From contig CAZKWE010000009.1 in assembly GCA_964556545.1 (NCBI GenBank), positions 21,938 to 85,937 of the forward strand: DNA of 64,000 bases, in the 5' to 3' direction. Source of the DNA: JALSKU01 sp964556545 (GTDB lineage: Bacteria > Campylobacterota > Campylobacteria > Campylobacterales > JALSKU01). This document shows, one piece after another, positions 35,276 through 43,857 of the stretch. The position numbers and the translations under genes were made by a program. Each line of letters opens with the position of its first letter. The first letter of the stretch is position 1. Below the pieces are notes generated by a model that was not told where the DNA came from, did no database searches, and was given only the letters and a program-made list of their open reading frames with translations.

Positions 35276-35372
35276 ATATGAAACGAAGTTTCATTCTTGC
35301 CAAAGGCAAAGCTTTAGTGATAGGAATTTGCTTGGCGACTTGTTGCAAAGCAAAGGAGATATAAATATGAAA
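35258..35372 (+). repeat. Structured repeat, copy 3, flanked by a 26-base duplication
   Basis: A 26-base segment from AAAGCAAAGG to ATATGAAA occurs at 35258-35283 and 35347-35372. Between them sits a divergent relative of the 1-130 repeat: hairpin TTGCC/GGCAA (35297-35309), core AGTGATAGGAATTT (35316-35329), then hairpin TTTGCTT/AAGCAAA (35327-35354) running into AAAGGAG. It also reads as a 28-codon ORF (35278-35364), but in a different frame from copies 1 and 2. The second duplication arm supplies the response regulator's ribosome binding site. Confidence 0.8.
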
Positions 35373-36011
35373 ATACTACTTTTAGAAGATAACAAAAGAT
35401 TAAACAATACTATAACAAAAAGATTAAAGATAGAGTGTTTTGAAGTTGATTCTTTTTTTGATGGAAGTAAAGCTTTTGAAGCAGTAGGAAAAGGATATAA
35501 CTGTTATGTACTTGATATAAATGTACCAAACATAAACGGTGTAAAGATACTGAAAAATATCAGGGAGTATTTTCCAAATGTTCCTATCATTATCATTAGT
35601 TCAACCGTTGAGCTTGATATCATAAAAAATGCCTACAATACCGGATGCGATGATTATATTAAAAAACCGTTTTTTATAGATGAATTGATTATAAAAATAA
35701 AAAAATTGTGTAATATTGATAAAAATATCATAAAGATAGATGAACATTATGTATTTAATACAAAAGAAAATTCTCTTCTAAAAGATAATAAAATTATAGA
35801 GTTATCCAAAAAAGAAAAACTTCTTCTCGAACTTTTTATAAATTATAAGGATAAGCTTGTAACTTATGAAAGAATAGAGAGTTTTGTATGGGAAGGGGAA
35901 TTAACAACCATAGATTCCATTAGAGCTTTAGTAAAAAGAGTTAGAAAAAAACTACCTCCAAATTGTATAAAGACAGAAGTCAATGAAGGATATAGATTTT
36001 TTGTCATATAA
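35367..36011 (+). CDS. OmpR-family response regulator
   Basis: A 214-residue transcription regulator. The receiver domain (1-115) has the acidic pocket LLLEDN, phospho-acceptor Asp50 in CYVLDINVPNINGVKIL and Lys in DYIKKPF. The C-terminal winged helix (about 125-212) includes SKKEKLLLELFINYKDKLVTYERIE and SIRALVKRVRKKL. I start at the ATG at 35367, after AAAGGAGATATAAAT, because the longer in-frame reading runs through the inserted repeat. Cognate partner of the upstream kinase; likely controls the TRAP-lut operon 50 bases downstream. Confidence 0.92.
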   Translation: MKILLLEDNKRLNNTITKRLKIECFEVDSFFDGSKAFEAVGKGYNCYVLDINVPNINGVKILKNIREYFPNVPIIIISSTVELDIIKNAYNTGCDDYIKKPFFIDELIIKIKKLCNIDKNIIKIDEHYVFNTKENSLLKDNKIIELSKKEKLLLELFINYKDKLVTYERIESFVWEGELTTIDSIRALVKRVRKKLPPNCIKTEVNEGYRFFVI

Positions 36012-36063
36012 ATGTCATGTATATATGCTAAAATTGTTGTTAAATTTTTTAAAAGGAGCATAT

Positions 36064-37146
36064 ATGAAGTTTTTGTCAACGACTATTAAAACTGCAGCAG
36101 TTGCCGCTTTGGCAGTCAGTATGAGTATAAGTGCGGCAAGTGCCAGAGTTTATCACTGGAAACTTGCTATGACATGGCCGACAAATTTACCACCGTTTAG
36201 TGATACGGTATATAAATTTGCTGATGATGTTAAAAAAATGAGTAACGGTCAACTTATTATAAGAGTTGATTCTAAAAATAAACACAAATCTCCATTTGGG
36301 ATTTTTGATATGGTAAGAGCCGGTCAGTATGAAATGGGTCATACTGCATCTTATTATTATAAAGGTAAAGATCCGAATACAATGTTCTTTACCACAATGC
36401 CATTTGGTATGATAGCCCCGGAACAATGGGCATGGTTTTATTATGGAAATGGTATGAAATATATGGAAAAAGTATATAACAAATACAATATTATGGCATT
36501 TCCAGGAGGTGCAACCGGAAACCAAATGGGCGGATGGTTTAGAAAGCCTATAAAATCTTTAGCTGATTTAAAAGGTCTTAAGATGAGAATTCCGGGACTT
36601 GCCGGAGAGATTATGGCAAAACTTGGAGTAACTGTTACCAATATAGCCCCGGGAGAACTTTATACTTCACTTGAAAGAGGCAATATTGATGCATTGGAGT
36701 GGGTAGGACCCGGTATGGATATAAGAATGGGATTTCATGAAATTGCCAAATATTATTATACAGGATGGCATGAGCCTGCAACATCTCTTACATATTTTGT
36801 GAATAAAAGAAAATGGGATAAACTTCCGGATAATTTAAAAGCAATACTTAAAGATGCTATGAAAGCAAATGCTTTTGATATGTATGTCCAAAATTATGAT
36901 ATGAGTGCAAGAGCTTGGAAAAAAATGAAAGAGAAATATCCTCAAATTAAAATCAAAACATTTCCTAAAGAGGTTTTTAAAGCTATGAAAAAAGCCAATG
37001 ATGAAGTATTGGCAAAATATGCTTCAAAAGATCCTTTGTTTAAAGAGATATTGCAAGACCAAAGAAAGTATTTGAAAATGGTAAGAGAATGGACAAAAAT
37101 GTCTGACTTTTTATATCTAAAAGCAAATATGTATAACCAAGAGTAA
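36064..37146 (+). CDS. dctP: TRAP transporter periplasmic binding protein
   Basis: Captures an organic acid in the periplasm and hands it to DctQM. The ATG at 36064 (AAAAGGAGCATAT before it) gives 360 residues with a signal peptide (about 1-28, ending SISAASA). The mature part shows the DctP fold; GGATGNQMGGWFRK near 155-168, KMRIPGLAGE and EWVGPGMDIRMGFHEIAKYYYTGWHEP near 225-250 resemble binding proteins known for lactate or 2-oxo acids (Thermus TTHA0766, Rhodobacter TakP). A lactate or pyruvate ligand also fits the lut genes downstream. Confidence 0.92.
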   Translation: MKFLSTTIKTAAVAALAVSMSISAASARVYHWKLAMTWPTNLPPFSDTVYKFADDVKKMSNGQLIIRVDSKNKHKSPFGIFDMVRAGQYEMGHTASYYYKGKDPNTMFFTTMPFGMIAPEQWAWFYYGNGMKYMEKVYNKYNIMAFPGGATGNQMGGWFRKPIKSLADLKGLKMRIPGLAGEIMAKLGVTVTNIAPGELYTSLERGNIDALEWVGPGMDIRMGFHEIAKYYYTGWHEPATSLTYFVNKRKWDKLPDNLKAILKDAMKANAFDMYVQNYDMSARAWKKMKEKYPQIKIKTFPKEVFKAMKKANDEVLAKYASKDPLFKEILQDQRKYLKMVREWTKMSDFLYLKANMYNQE

Positions 37147-37155
37147 ACTCTCTTT

Positions 37156-37180
37156 TCTCTCCTCTTTTTAAGAGGAGAGA
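37156..37180 (+). other. Intergenic hairpin between dctP and dctQ
   Basis: Perfect 11-base arms (TCTCTCCTCTT, 37156-37166, and its complement, 37170-37180) with a 3-base loop. No T-run follows, so it is not a clear terminator. It more likely protects the dctP mRNA or lowers read-through, giving more binding protein than membrane subunits. Confidence 0.65.
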
Positions 37181-37206
37181 AACTATAAATTTTAGGAAAA
37201 ATTAAA

Positions 37207-37773
37207 ATGGATAAATTAGTAAAAGCAGAGATAATTTTTGATAAGATTATCGATAAAATAGGCAAACTTTGTGCATATTTGATGCTTTTGATGATGCTGA
37301 ATGTATTTTATGATGTTGTTATGAGATATATTTTTAGAGAAGGCTCAATAGCCATGCAAGAACTTGAGTGGCATATTTTTTCGGTAATTATACTTCTTGG
37401 AGTATCTTATACTCTAAAAGAAGACGGGCATGTAAGAGTTGATGTTTTGTATGATAGATGGAGTCCGAAAACTCAAGCTATTATAAATATAGTCGGAGTA
37501 ATTTTATTTTTATGGCCTTTGTCATTTCTTATAGCATACGGTTCTATTGATTTTGTTGTAGAATCATATCAAATGCATGAGATAAGCGGAGATCCGGGGG
37601 GACTTACTCACCGTTGGATTTTAAAGGCGCTTATACCGTTCTCTTTTATACTTCTTATCTTTGCAAGCATAGGTTTTATTATAAAAAATATAAATATTTA
37701 CAGAGGATACGGCAGGGCAAAAACCAGAGAAGATGAGATAAAAGAAGCAATTGAGCAGGGAGGTATAGAGTAA
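37207..37773 (+). CDS. dctQ: TRAP transporter small membrane subunit
   Basis: The 188-residue four-helix subunit of the sodium-driven TRAP carrier. Family traits include NVFYDVVMRYIFREGSIAMQELEWHIF (helix 1 to 2) and TYTLKEDGHVRVDVLYDRWSPK. The start is preceded by TTTTAGGAAAAATTAAA. The stop overlaps the dctM ATG by one base (TAATG), typical of coupled synthesis of the two membrane subunits. Confidence 0.92.
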   Translation: MDKLVKAEIIFDKIIDKIGKLCAYLMLLMMLNVFYDVVMRYIFREGSIAMQELEWHIFSVIILLGVSYTLKEDGHVRVDVLYDRWSPKTQAIINIVGVILFLWPLSFLIAYGSIDFVVESYQMHEISGDPGGLTHRWILKALIPFSFILLIFASIGFIIKNINIYRGYGRAKTREDEIKEAIEQGGIE

Positions 37774-39116
37774 TGATTGGTATTACGATGTTTTTTACAG
37801 CTCTGGTTATGCTTCTTATAGGATTTCCTGTTGCTTTTACATTTGGAGCTGTTTCTGTATTTTTCGGAATGGCTGCAGGGTTTTTTACTGTTATCCCGGA
37901 TGGCGGAACCGTAATGGAAGCTTTGGATGAGGGTTTCAATATGTTTGCAATGATGCCTCATCGTATCTGGTCAATTATGACAAATACGATACTGATGGCA
38001 ATTCCTCTGTTTATATTTATGGGAATTGTACTTCAAAAAAGTAAACTTGCAGAGAGATTGTTGGAGTCAATGGGATTTTTATTTGGAGAAGTTAGAGGGG
38101 GAGTAGCTATCAGTACGGTATTGGTCGGAGCATTGCTTGCCGCTTCAACAGGTGTTGTAGGAGCAAGTGTTATAGCAATGGGTGTTATATCGCTTCCTGT
38201 AATGCTCAAATACAATTATTCAAAACCTTTAGCCTGCGGTACCATATGTGCTGCGGGTACATTGGGGCAAATTATACCTCCTTCCATAGTGCTTATTATT
38301 TTGGGAGATGTCTTTCAAATACCGGTAGGAGATCTTTTCAGACAAGCTTTTGGACCCGGTTTTTTGTTAGTAGCAGCTTATGTAATATATATACTTATTA
38401 TCTCGTTTATAAAAAAAGATGTAGCTCCTTCAATAAAACTTGAAGGAAATACCGGAACCAAAGCTCAGCAGATTTGGGGAGCACTTAAGGCCATACTTCC
38501 TCCTTTGACACTTATTGTAGTTGTTCTCGGATCTATATTTGCAGGTATTGCAACTCCGACAGAATCTTCAGCGGTAGGAAGTATAGGTGCTATAATTTTA
38601 GCGATAATGTATAAAAAATTTTCATGGAAAATACTTGAAGAGGCTGCATTGGAGAGTTCAAAAACTACTGCTATGGTTTTTGGAATTCTTATAGGTGCAA
38701 CAGCATTTTCAATGGTATTTACTTATACGGGTGGGGATTTGCTTATAGAAAATTTTATGACCAATTTACCGGGACAAAAGTGGGGATTCGTCATACTTTC
38801 TATGATTATTATATTTATACTTGGTTTTTTTATAGATTTTATAGAGATTTCATATATTATTGTCCCGATACTTGTTCCAATAGCTGACACTATCGGTATC
38901 AATCCTATGTGGTATGCCATACTTATTGCTATGAATTTACAGAGTTCTTTTTTAACACCGCCATTTGGTTTTAGTCTGTTTTATCTCAAAGGTGTTGCAC
39001 CGCCTTCGGTGAAAACTATGGATATATATAGAGGTATTATACCATTTATCATTATACAAATGATTATCTTAGGTATCGTTATAGTATATCCCGGATTTTT
39101 TGGAATGCATTCGTGA
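37773..39116 (+). CDS. dctM: TRAP transporter large membrane subunit
   Basis: The 447-residue translocating subunit with about 12-13 membrane segments. Family signatures: LIGFPVAFTFGAVSVFFG near the N-terminus, MAIPLFIFMGIVLQKS, GTLGQIIPPSIVLIILGD, GIATPTESSAVGSIGAI, and LQSSFLTPPFGFSLFYLKG near the C-terminus. It transports the acid captured by DctP, using the sodium gradient. Its stop overlaps the GTG start of lutA (GTGA). Confidence 0.94.
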   Translation: MIGITMFFTALVMLLIGFPVAFTFGAVSVFFGMAAGFFTVIPDGGTVMEALDEGFNMFAMMPHRIWSIMTNTILMAIPLFIFMGIVLQKSKLAERLLESMGFLFGEVRGGVAISTVLVGALLAASTGVVGASVIAMGVISLPVMLKYNYSKPLACGTICAAGTLGQIIPPSIVLIILGDVFQIPVGDLFRQAFGPGFLLVAAYVIYILIISFIKKDVAPSIKLEGNTGTKAQQIWGALKAILPPLTLIVVVLGSIFAGIATPTESSAVGSIGAIILAIMYKKFSWKILEEAALESSKTTAMVFGILIGATAFSMVFTYTGGDLLIENFMTNLPGQKWGFVILSMIIIFILGFFIDFIEISYIIVPILVPIADTIGINPMWYAILIAMNLQSSFLTPPFGFSLFYLKGVAPPSVKTMDIYRGIIPFIIIQMIILGIVIVYPGFFGMHS

Positions 39117-39871
39117 ATAAAAAAACAGTAGGGTTGTTTATACCTTGCTATGTAGATGAAATTTATCCGAAAGCAGCCTTGGCAACCCTGAGGCTGCTTG
39201 AAAAATTTAATTTTAAAGTTGAGTATCCTTTAAAACAGACATGTTGCGGACAGCCTATGGCAAATACAGGCTGTGCAAGTGATACAAAAAAATTAGCTCT
39301 TAGATTTATAGATATATTTTACAAATTTGACTATATAGTGGCTCCAAGTGCAAGCTGTGTTTCTATGGTAAAAAATCACTATAGCGATTTTATTGAAACT
39401 GATAAAAAATATCAAAAAGTTCAAAACTCTATATATGAGATATGCGAATTTTTAACCGATATAGTTAATGTAAAAGAACTTGATGTAAGTTTTCCGCATA
39501 AAGTGGGTTTTCATCAAAGTTGCCATGGACTGAGAGAACTTTATCTTGGCACCGCTTCAGAATTAAATGAACCCTACTACTCAAAACCGCTAAAGCTTTT
39601 AAAAATGGTAAATGATATAGAAATAGTTAAATTAAAAAGACCGGACGAGTGTTGTGGTTTCGGAGGAACTTTCAGTATAAATGAACCCGAAATATCTATA
39701 AAAATGGGCAATGACAGAGTGCTTGATCATTTAAATGCAGGTGCAAAATATATAGTTGGATATGATAGTTCATGTCTTATGCATATGGATGGAATTATAA
39801 AAGCCAATAATTATGATATAAAGATACTGCATATAGTCCAAATCCTTGCAGGTTTAGAAAATGAGTCATAA
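39113..39871 (+). CDS. lutA: Lactate utilization protein A
   Basis: Iron-sulfur subunit of the LutABC L-lactate oxidation complex. The 252 residues carry two cysteine-rich CCG domains: TCCGQPMANTGC near 42-53 and ECCGFGGTFSINEPE near 181-195. The start is GTG 39113, overlapping the dctM stop. Its end overlaps lutB by 11 bases. The direct joining to the TRAP genes indicates that lactate or a related hydroxy acid is the imported substrate. Confidence 0.92.
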   Translation: MNKKTVGLFIPCYVDEIYPKAALATLRLLEKFNFKVEYPLKQTCCGQPMANTGCASDTKKLALRFIDIFYKFDYIVAPSASCVSMVKNHYSDFIETDKKYQKVQNSIYEICEFLTDIVNVKELDVSFPHKVGFHQSCHGLRELYLGTASELNEPYYSKPLKLLKMVNDIEIVKLKRPDECCGFGGTFSINEPEISIKMGNDRVLDHLNAGAKYIVGYDSSCLMHMDGIIKANNYDIKILHIVQILAGLENES

Positions 39872-41216
39872 AGATAAGGCTAAAGAGTTTTTAAAAGATA
39901 TCTCTTTTGCTTCTTGGCAGGATGAAGCTTTGTGGTTTGTAAGAAGCAAAAGGGATATTGCAGTAAAAGAGATAAAAGAGTGGGAAGAGTTAAGAAAAAA
40001 AGCTGACAATATAAAAGCCCATACTATAAGCCGATTAGAATATTATCTTGAAGAGTTTGAAGAAAATGCCAAAAAGAACGGTATGGTTATACACTATGCA
40101 AAAGATGCACTTGAACACAATAAAATAGTTTTTGATATTTTAAAAAAATATGGAGTTAAAAAAGTTGTAAAAAGCAAATCAATGCTTACCGAAGAGTGTC
40201 GTTTAAATCCGTTTTTAGAGCATAAGGGCATAGAAGTAATAGATACTGATTTGGGAGAGAGAATAATTCAGTTAAGAGGTGAAAAACCAAGCCATATAGT
40301 TCTTCCCGCAATTCATCTTAAAAAGGAACAAGTCGGAGAAACTTTTAGAAAATTTTTAAAAACCAAAGATGGCAATAATGATCCGACTTATCTTACAAAA
40401 GCTGCGAGAGAACATTTAAGAGAAAAATTTTTAAGTGCCGATGCGGCTATTACGGGAGTAAATTTTGCTATAAGTGAGAATGGAAGTTTTGTAGTCTGCA
40501 CAAATGAAGGCAATGCGGATATGGGAACAAGCCTTACAAATCTTCATATAGCTTGTATGGGGATAGAAAAAATCATACCGAAAGTCAGTCATTTAGGTAT
40601 TTTTATCAGACTTTTGGCAAGAAGTGCAACAGGACAAGCTATTACCACTTATACTTCACACTACATAAAACCGGCAAATCATACAAAGATTCATATAGTT
40701 ATAGTAGATAACGGGCGTAGCAAGATGCTTTCTAAAAAAGAGTTTGTTAAATCATTACAGTGTATTAGATGCGGAGCATGTATGAACACATGCCCGGTTT
40801 ACAGAAGAAGCGGAGGACACAGTTATCCTTATGTAGTACCGGGTCCTATAGGATCATTGCTTGGTTCAAGCAGAGACTTAAAACATAACGGTGATACGGT
40901 ATTTGCATCTACTCTTTGCGGAAGTTGCAATAATGTTTGCCCGGTTAAAATAGATATTACTCATCAACTTTTATCTTACAGGAAAGAGTATGTAGATAAA
41001 GGTTATTTGAGTCTAACAAAAGTAAAAATTTTAAACATTGCAACATTTGTATTGTCTCATCCGGCTTTGACAAAAATAGTATTTAAAATTTTAAAAATTA
41101 TACTACCTTTGCTTCCAAAGAGTCTAAATTTATGGGGAAAAGGCAGAGAACTTCCCAATTTTGCGAAAAAAAGCTTTAGGGAAATTTACAAAGAGAGCCA
41201 AAATGAAAAATTCTAA
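39861..41216 (+). CDS. lutB: Lactate utilization protein B
   Basis: Ferredoxin-like subunit of LutABC, 451 residues. The N-terminal LUD domain (about 60-290) includes ISENGSFVVCTNEGNADMG. Two [4Fe-4S] motifs follow: CIRCGACMNTCPVYRR near 297-312 and CGSCNNVCPVKI near 350. A C-terminal hydrophobic part may dock to the membrane. It overlaps lutA (11 bases) and lutC (14 bases). Confidence 0.93.
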   Translation: MSHKDKAKEFLKDISFASWQDEALWFVRSKRDIAVKEIKEWEELRKKADNIKAHTISRLEYYLEEFEENAKKNGMVIHYAKDALEHNKIVFDILKKYGVKKVVKSKSMLTEECRLNPFLEHKGIEVIDTDLGERIIQLRGEKPSHIVLPAIHLKKEQVGETFRKFLKTKDGNNDPTYLTKAAREHLREKFLSADAAITGVNFAISENGSFVVCTNEGNADMGTSLTNLHIACMGIEKIIPKVSHLGIFIRLLARSATGQAITTYTSHYIKPANHTKIHIVIVDNGRSKMLSKKEFVKSLQCIRCGACMNTCPVYRRSGGHSYPYVVPGPIGSLLGSSRDLKHNGDTVFASTLCGSCNNVCPVKIDITHQLLSYRKEYVDKGYLSLTKVKILNIATFVLSHPALTKIVFKILKIILPLLPKSLNLWGKGRELPNFAKKSFREIYKESQNEKF

Positions 41217-41796
41217 AAATCAATCAAAAAAAGAGATATTCAAAGCCATAAGAAAAGCAAATTTAAAAGAGATATTGCTTGATGAAAATAATATAAACTC
41301 AAGTATATATAGCGAAAAGATAAAAACTTTTAAAGAAGCACTTAAAAAAGCCGGAGGTAAATCTTTTGAAATTCAAAAAGAGCAAATAGCCAAAAAAATA
41401 TCAAAACTTTTTGGAAATGATAAGAAAATTATCTCTTATATCGACGATATAAAAGATAATATAATTGAAAAAAAGGATATTGAAAAAGCTTATGATTTAA
41501 AAGACATAGATGTAGCTGTGGTGCAGGGAGATATGGGTATTGCAGAAAATGGTGCCGTTTGGTGCAATGATAAAAATATACCTTTTAGAGCTATTTTTTT
41601 TATCGTTAAGACTCTTGTTGTGGTAATAAAAAAAGAAAATATCTTAAACAATATGCAAGAAGCCTATGAGAATATAGATATAAATTTATCAAATTTTGGA
41701 GTTTTTATAAGCGGACCTTCAAAAACTGCAGACATTGAGCAATCATTGGTCATAGGAGCACATGGGGCTGTTGAGCATTTTGTCTTTCTTGTATAA
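41203..41796 (+). CDS. lutC: Lactate utilization protein C
   Basis: LUD-domain subunit of LutABC. I start at the ATG at 41203 (AAAGAGAGCCAAA before it), inside lutB, giving 197 residues. The domain (about 60-197) shows VVQGDMGIAENGAVW and the closing FISGPSKTADIEQSLVIGAHGAV that marks LutC. Last gene of the dctPQM-lutABC unit. Pyruvate produced by the complex could feed the citrate synthase encoded next on the opposite strand. Confidence 0.92.
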   Translation: MKNSKNQSKKEIFKAIRKANLKEILLDENNINSSIYSEKIKTFKEALKKAGGKSFEIQKEQIAKKISKLFGNDKKIISYIDDIKDNIIEKKDIEKAYDLKDIDVAVVQGDMGIAENGAVWCNDKNIPFRAIFFIVKTLVVVIKKENILNNMQEAYENIDINLSNFGVFISGPSKTADIEQSLVIGAHGAVEHFVFLV

Positions 41797-41856
41797 AAAA
41801 GTATAAAATTGATAAAATGTATGATTTAAAAAGATTAAAAATAGAACAAAAAGACC

Positions 41857-41879
41857 GTATAGGAGATTTTAGCCTATAC
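41857..41879 (-). terminator. Terminator after gltA
   Basis: Stem GTATAGG/CCTATAC (41857-41863 and 41873-41879) with a 9-base loop begins at the gltA stop codon. On the minus strand it is followed by GGTCTTTTTG, a short T-run. It may also slow transcription arriving from lutC. Confidence 0.5.
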
Positions 41880-43159
41880 TATGCTCCCGTATAAAGTTGT
41901 CTTGGTCTTGCAATCTTAGCTTTCTTATCTTTTTTTAATTCCATCCATTGGCTTATCCATCCTACGGTTCTTCCTATGACAAAGATGGCAGTAAAAAGAT
42001 TTCTTGGAATCCCGAGAGATGTTAGTATAACACCGGAATAAAAGTCTATATTTGGGTAAAGATTTCTTTTTATAAAGTATTCGTCATTTAAAGCTATCTC
42101 TTCGATTTTATGTGCGATTTCAAGTAATTTTGAGTCCAAATTTAATTCATCTTTTAATTGGTCTTGTAATTTTTTAAGTATTTTTGCTCTTGGGTCAAAG
42201 CTTTTATAAACTCTGTGTCCAAATCCCATAAGCCTGAAAAAATCATCGGGGTCTTTGGCTTTTTTTATATATTTATCTACATTTTTTATATTACCGATTA
42301 ATTCAAGTTGAGATATGACCGATTCATTTGCACCGCCATGTGCTCTGCCCCAGAGTGCATTGATACCTGCTGATATGGCAGCATACGGATGAGCTCCTGT
42401 AGATGCAACAGTCCTAACGGTTGTGGTTGATGCATTTTGTTCATGGTCTGCATGAAGAGTAAAGATAGTATCAAGTGCTTTTATCTCTATCTTGCTTATT
42501 TCTCTTGGAGCTTTTTTACCAATATTTCTATGCATTTTACCACCAGGATATGCTCTCATCATATATAAAAAATTTTCGGTAAAATATCTGTCAATATCAG
42601 GCTGAATAATAGGAATGCCAAGTACTCTTCTATAGGCAAAAGCTGTAAGTGTAGGAATTTTGGCTATGATTCTTGCTGCCATTTCTTTAAAATCTTTATC
42701 ATCTTTAACATTTAAATGATCAAAATAAAAAGCAGACAAAGCACTGACTGCAGATGAGAGCATTGCCATAGGATGGGCAGTTCTTGGAAAAGAGTCAAAA
42801 AGTTTTCTTAAGCCCTCATCTATAAAAGCTCTATGTCTTAATTCATTATCAAATACCAAAGCCTCATTTTTTGAAGGAAGATTTCCGTTTAAAAGCAGAT
42901 AACATACTTCTATATAATTGTATTTTTCTGCCAACTCTTCTATGGGATATCCTCTGTATCTGAGTTCGCCTTTTTCTCCATTTATGAAAGTTATATCCGA
43001 TTTACAACTTGCCGTAGAAGTAAAGCCCGGGTCGTATGTAAACATTCCCGTATCTTTGTAAAATGTTCTGATATCAAGAACCTTCGGACCTCTACTTCCT
43101 TTTAGCACAGGATACTTATATGTTTTGTTTCCAATTTTTATAGTTGCGATATCGGACAC
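41879..43159 (-). CDS. gltA: Citrate synthase
   Basis: Condenses acetyl-CoA and oxaloacetate, entry to the citric acid cycle. The 426 residues match the large (hexameric) Gram-negative type. Active-site segments are ADHEQNASTTTVR, GINALWGRAHGGANE and FGHRVYKSFDPRA (with catalytic His and the substrate Arg), plus NVDFYSG-like NIDFYSGVILT. The start is GTG 43159 after GGGGATTATT. A TATAAT (43202-43207) between pcm and gltA suggests its own promoter. Confidence 0.96.
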   Translation of the reverse strand: MSDIATIKIGNKTYKYPVLKGSRGPKVLDIRTFYKDTGMFTYDPGFTSTASCKSDITFINGEKGELRYRGYPIEELAEKYNYIEVCYLLLNGNLPSKNEALVFDNELRHRAFIDEGLRKLFDSFPRTAHPMAMLSSAVSALSAFYFDHLNVKDDKDFKEMAARIIAKIPTLTAFAYRRVLGIPIIQPDIDRYFTENFLYMMRAYPGGKMHRNIGKKAPREISKIEIKALDTIFTLHADHEQNASTTTVRTVASTGAHPYAAISAGINALWGRAHGGANESVISQLELIGNIKNVDKYIKKAKDPDDFFRLMGFGHRVYKSFDPRAKILKKLQDQLKDELNLDSKLLEIAHKIEEIALNDEYFIKRNLYPNIDFYSGVILTSLGIPRNLFTAIFVIGRTVGWISQWMELKKDKKAKIARPRQLYTGA

Positions 43160-43201
43160 AATAATCCCCTTTTTTACCTTTGGTAAAATTTATTTTTATG
43201 T

Positions 43202-43207
43202 ATTATA
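43202..43207 (-). promoter_or_regulatory. Promoter -10 box of gltA
   Basis: TATAAT on the minus strand, 43 bases before the gltA GTG and just after the pcm stop. It lets gltA be transcribed separately from pcm. Confidence 0.5.
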
Positions 43208-43212
43208 TCGGA

Positions 43213-43857
43213 TTATTTTTCAATACCGTTTAAAATTGGAACAAATTTACAACTTTCAAGTTCAATTTTTATAATCTCATTTTCTTTTTTTGTAAATCTG
43301 GTGATAATATGTCCGCTTTCTTTTTCTATCGGAGCTACTATCATACCCCCGTTTTTAAGTTGATCAAATATCTTTTGGGGAATTTTTTTGGCGGTTGCAG
43401 AAAAGAGTATCCTGTCAAACGGAGCAAAACTGCTCCATCCGTTTTGACCGTCATCACATCTAACATTTATATTTGTAAGATTTAATATCTTAAATCTCTC
43501 TTTTGATTCATTTGCAAGTTTTTGTACCCTTTCTACTGTAAAAACTCTTCTTACCATTTTACTTAAAATAGCAGCCTGATAACCACTTCCGCAGCCTATT
43601 TCCAAAATCGAATCAACATTTTTATCTATCATAAGATATTCAGTCATTTTAGCAACAGTTAAAGGAGAACTTATCCATTGGCTTGAGGATAACGGCAGAG
43701 CATCAAGTCTATAAGCAAAATGTTTAAATCCAAGAGGAACAAACATTTGCCTATCTATTTTTGAAAATGCTTCTTTTGTCAATTTTCTCAAAGTAAATAT
43801 TTTATCTATCTCATCAGCCATTTTTTTACATTTTTGCAGTTGCAGTTTTTCAGTCAA
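43213..43857 (-). CDS. pcm: Protein-L-isoaspartate O-methyltransferase
   Basis: SAM-dependent repair of isoaspartyl residues in aged proteins. The 214 residues include REMFVP-like RQMFVPLGF, PLSSSQWISSPLTVAKM, the SAM motif ILEIGCGSGYQAAIL (near 80-95) and VFTVERVQKL. The start overlaps the upstream nitrilase-like gene by 4 bases. Normal length for the bacterial enzyme. Confidence 0.94.
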   Translation of the reverse strand: MTEKLQLQKCKKMADEIDKIFTLRKLTKEAFSKIDRQMFVPLGFKHFAYRLDALPLSSSQWISSPLTVAKMTEYLMIDKNVDSILEIGCGSGYQAAILSKMVRRVFTVERVQKLANESKERFKILNLTNINVRCDDGQNGWSSFAPFDRILFSATAKKIPQKIFDQLKNGGMIVAPIEKESGHIITRFTKKENEIIKIELESCKFVPILNGIEK

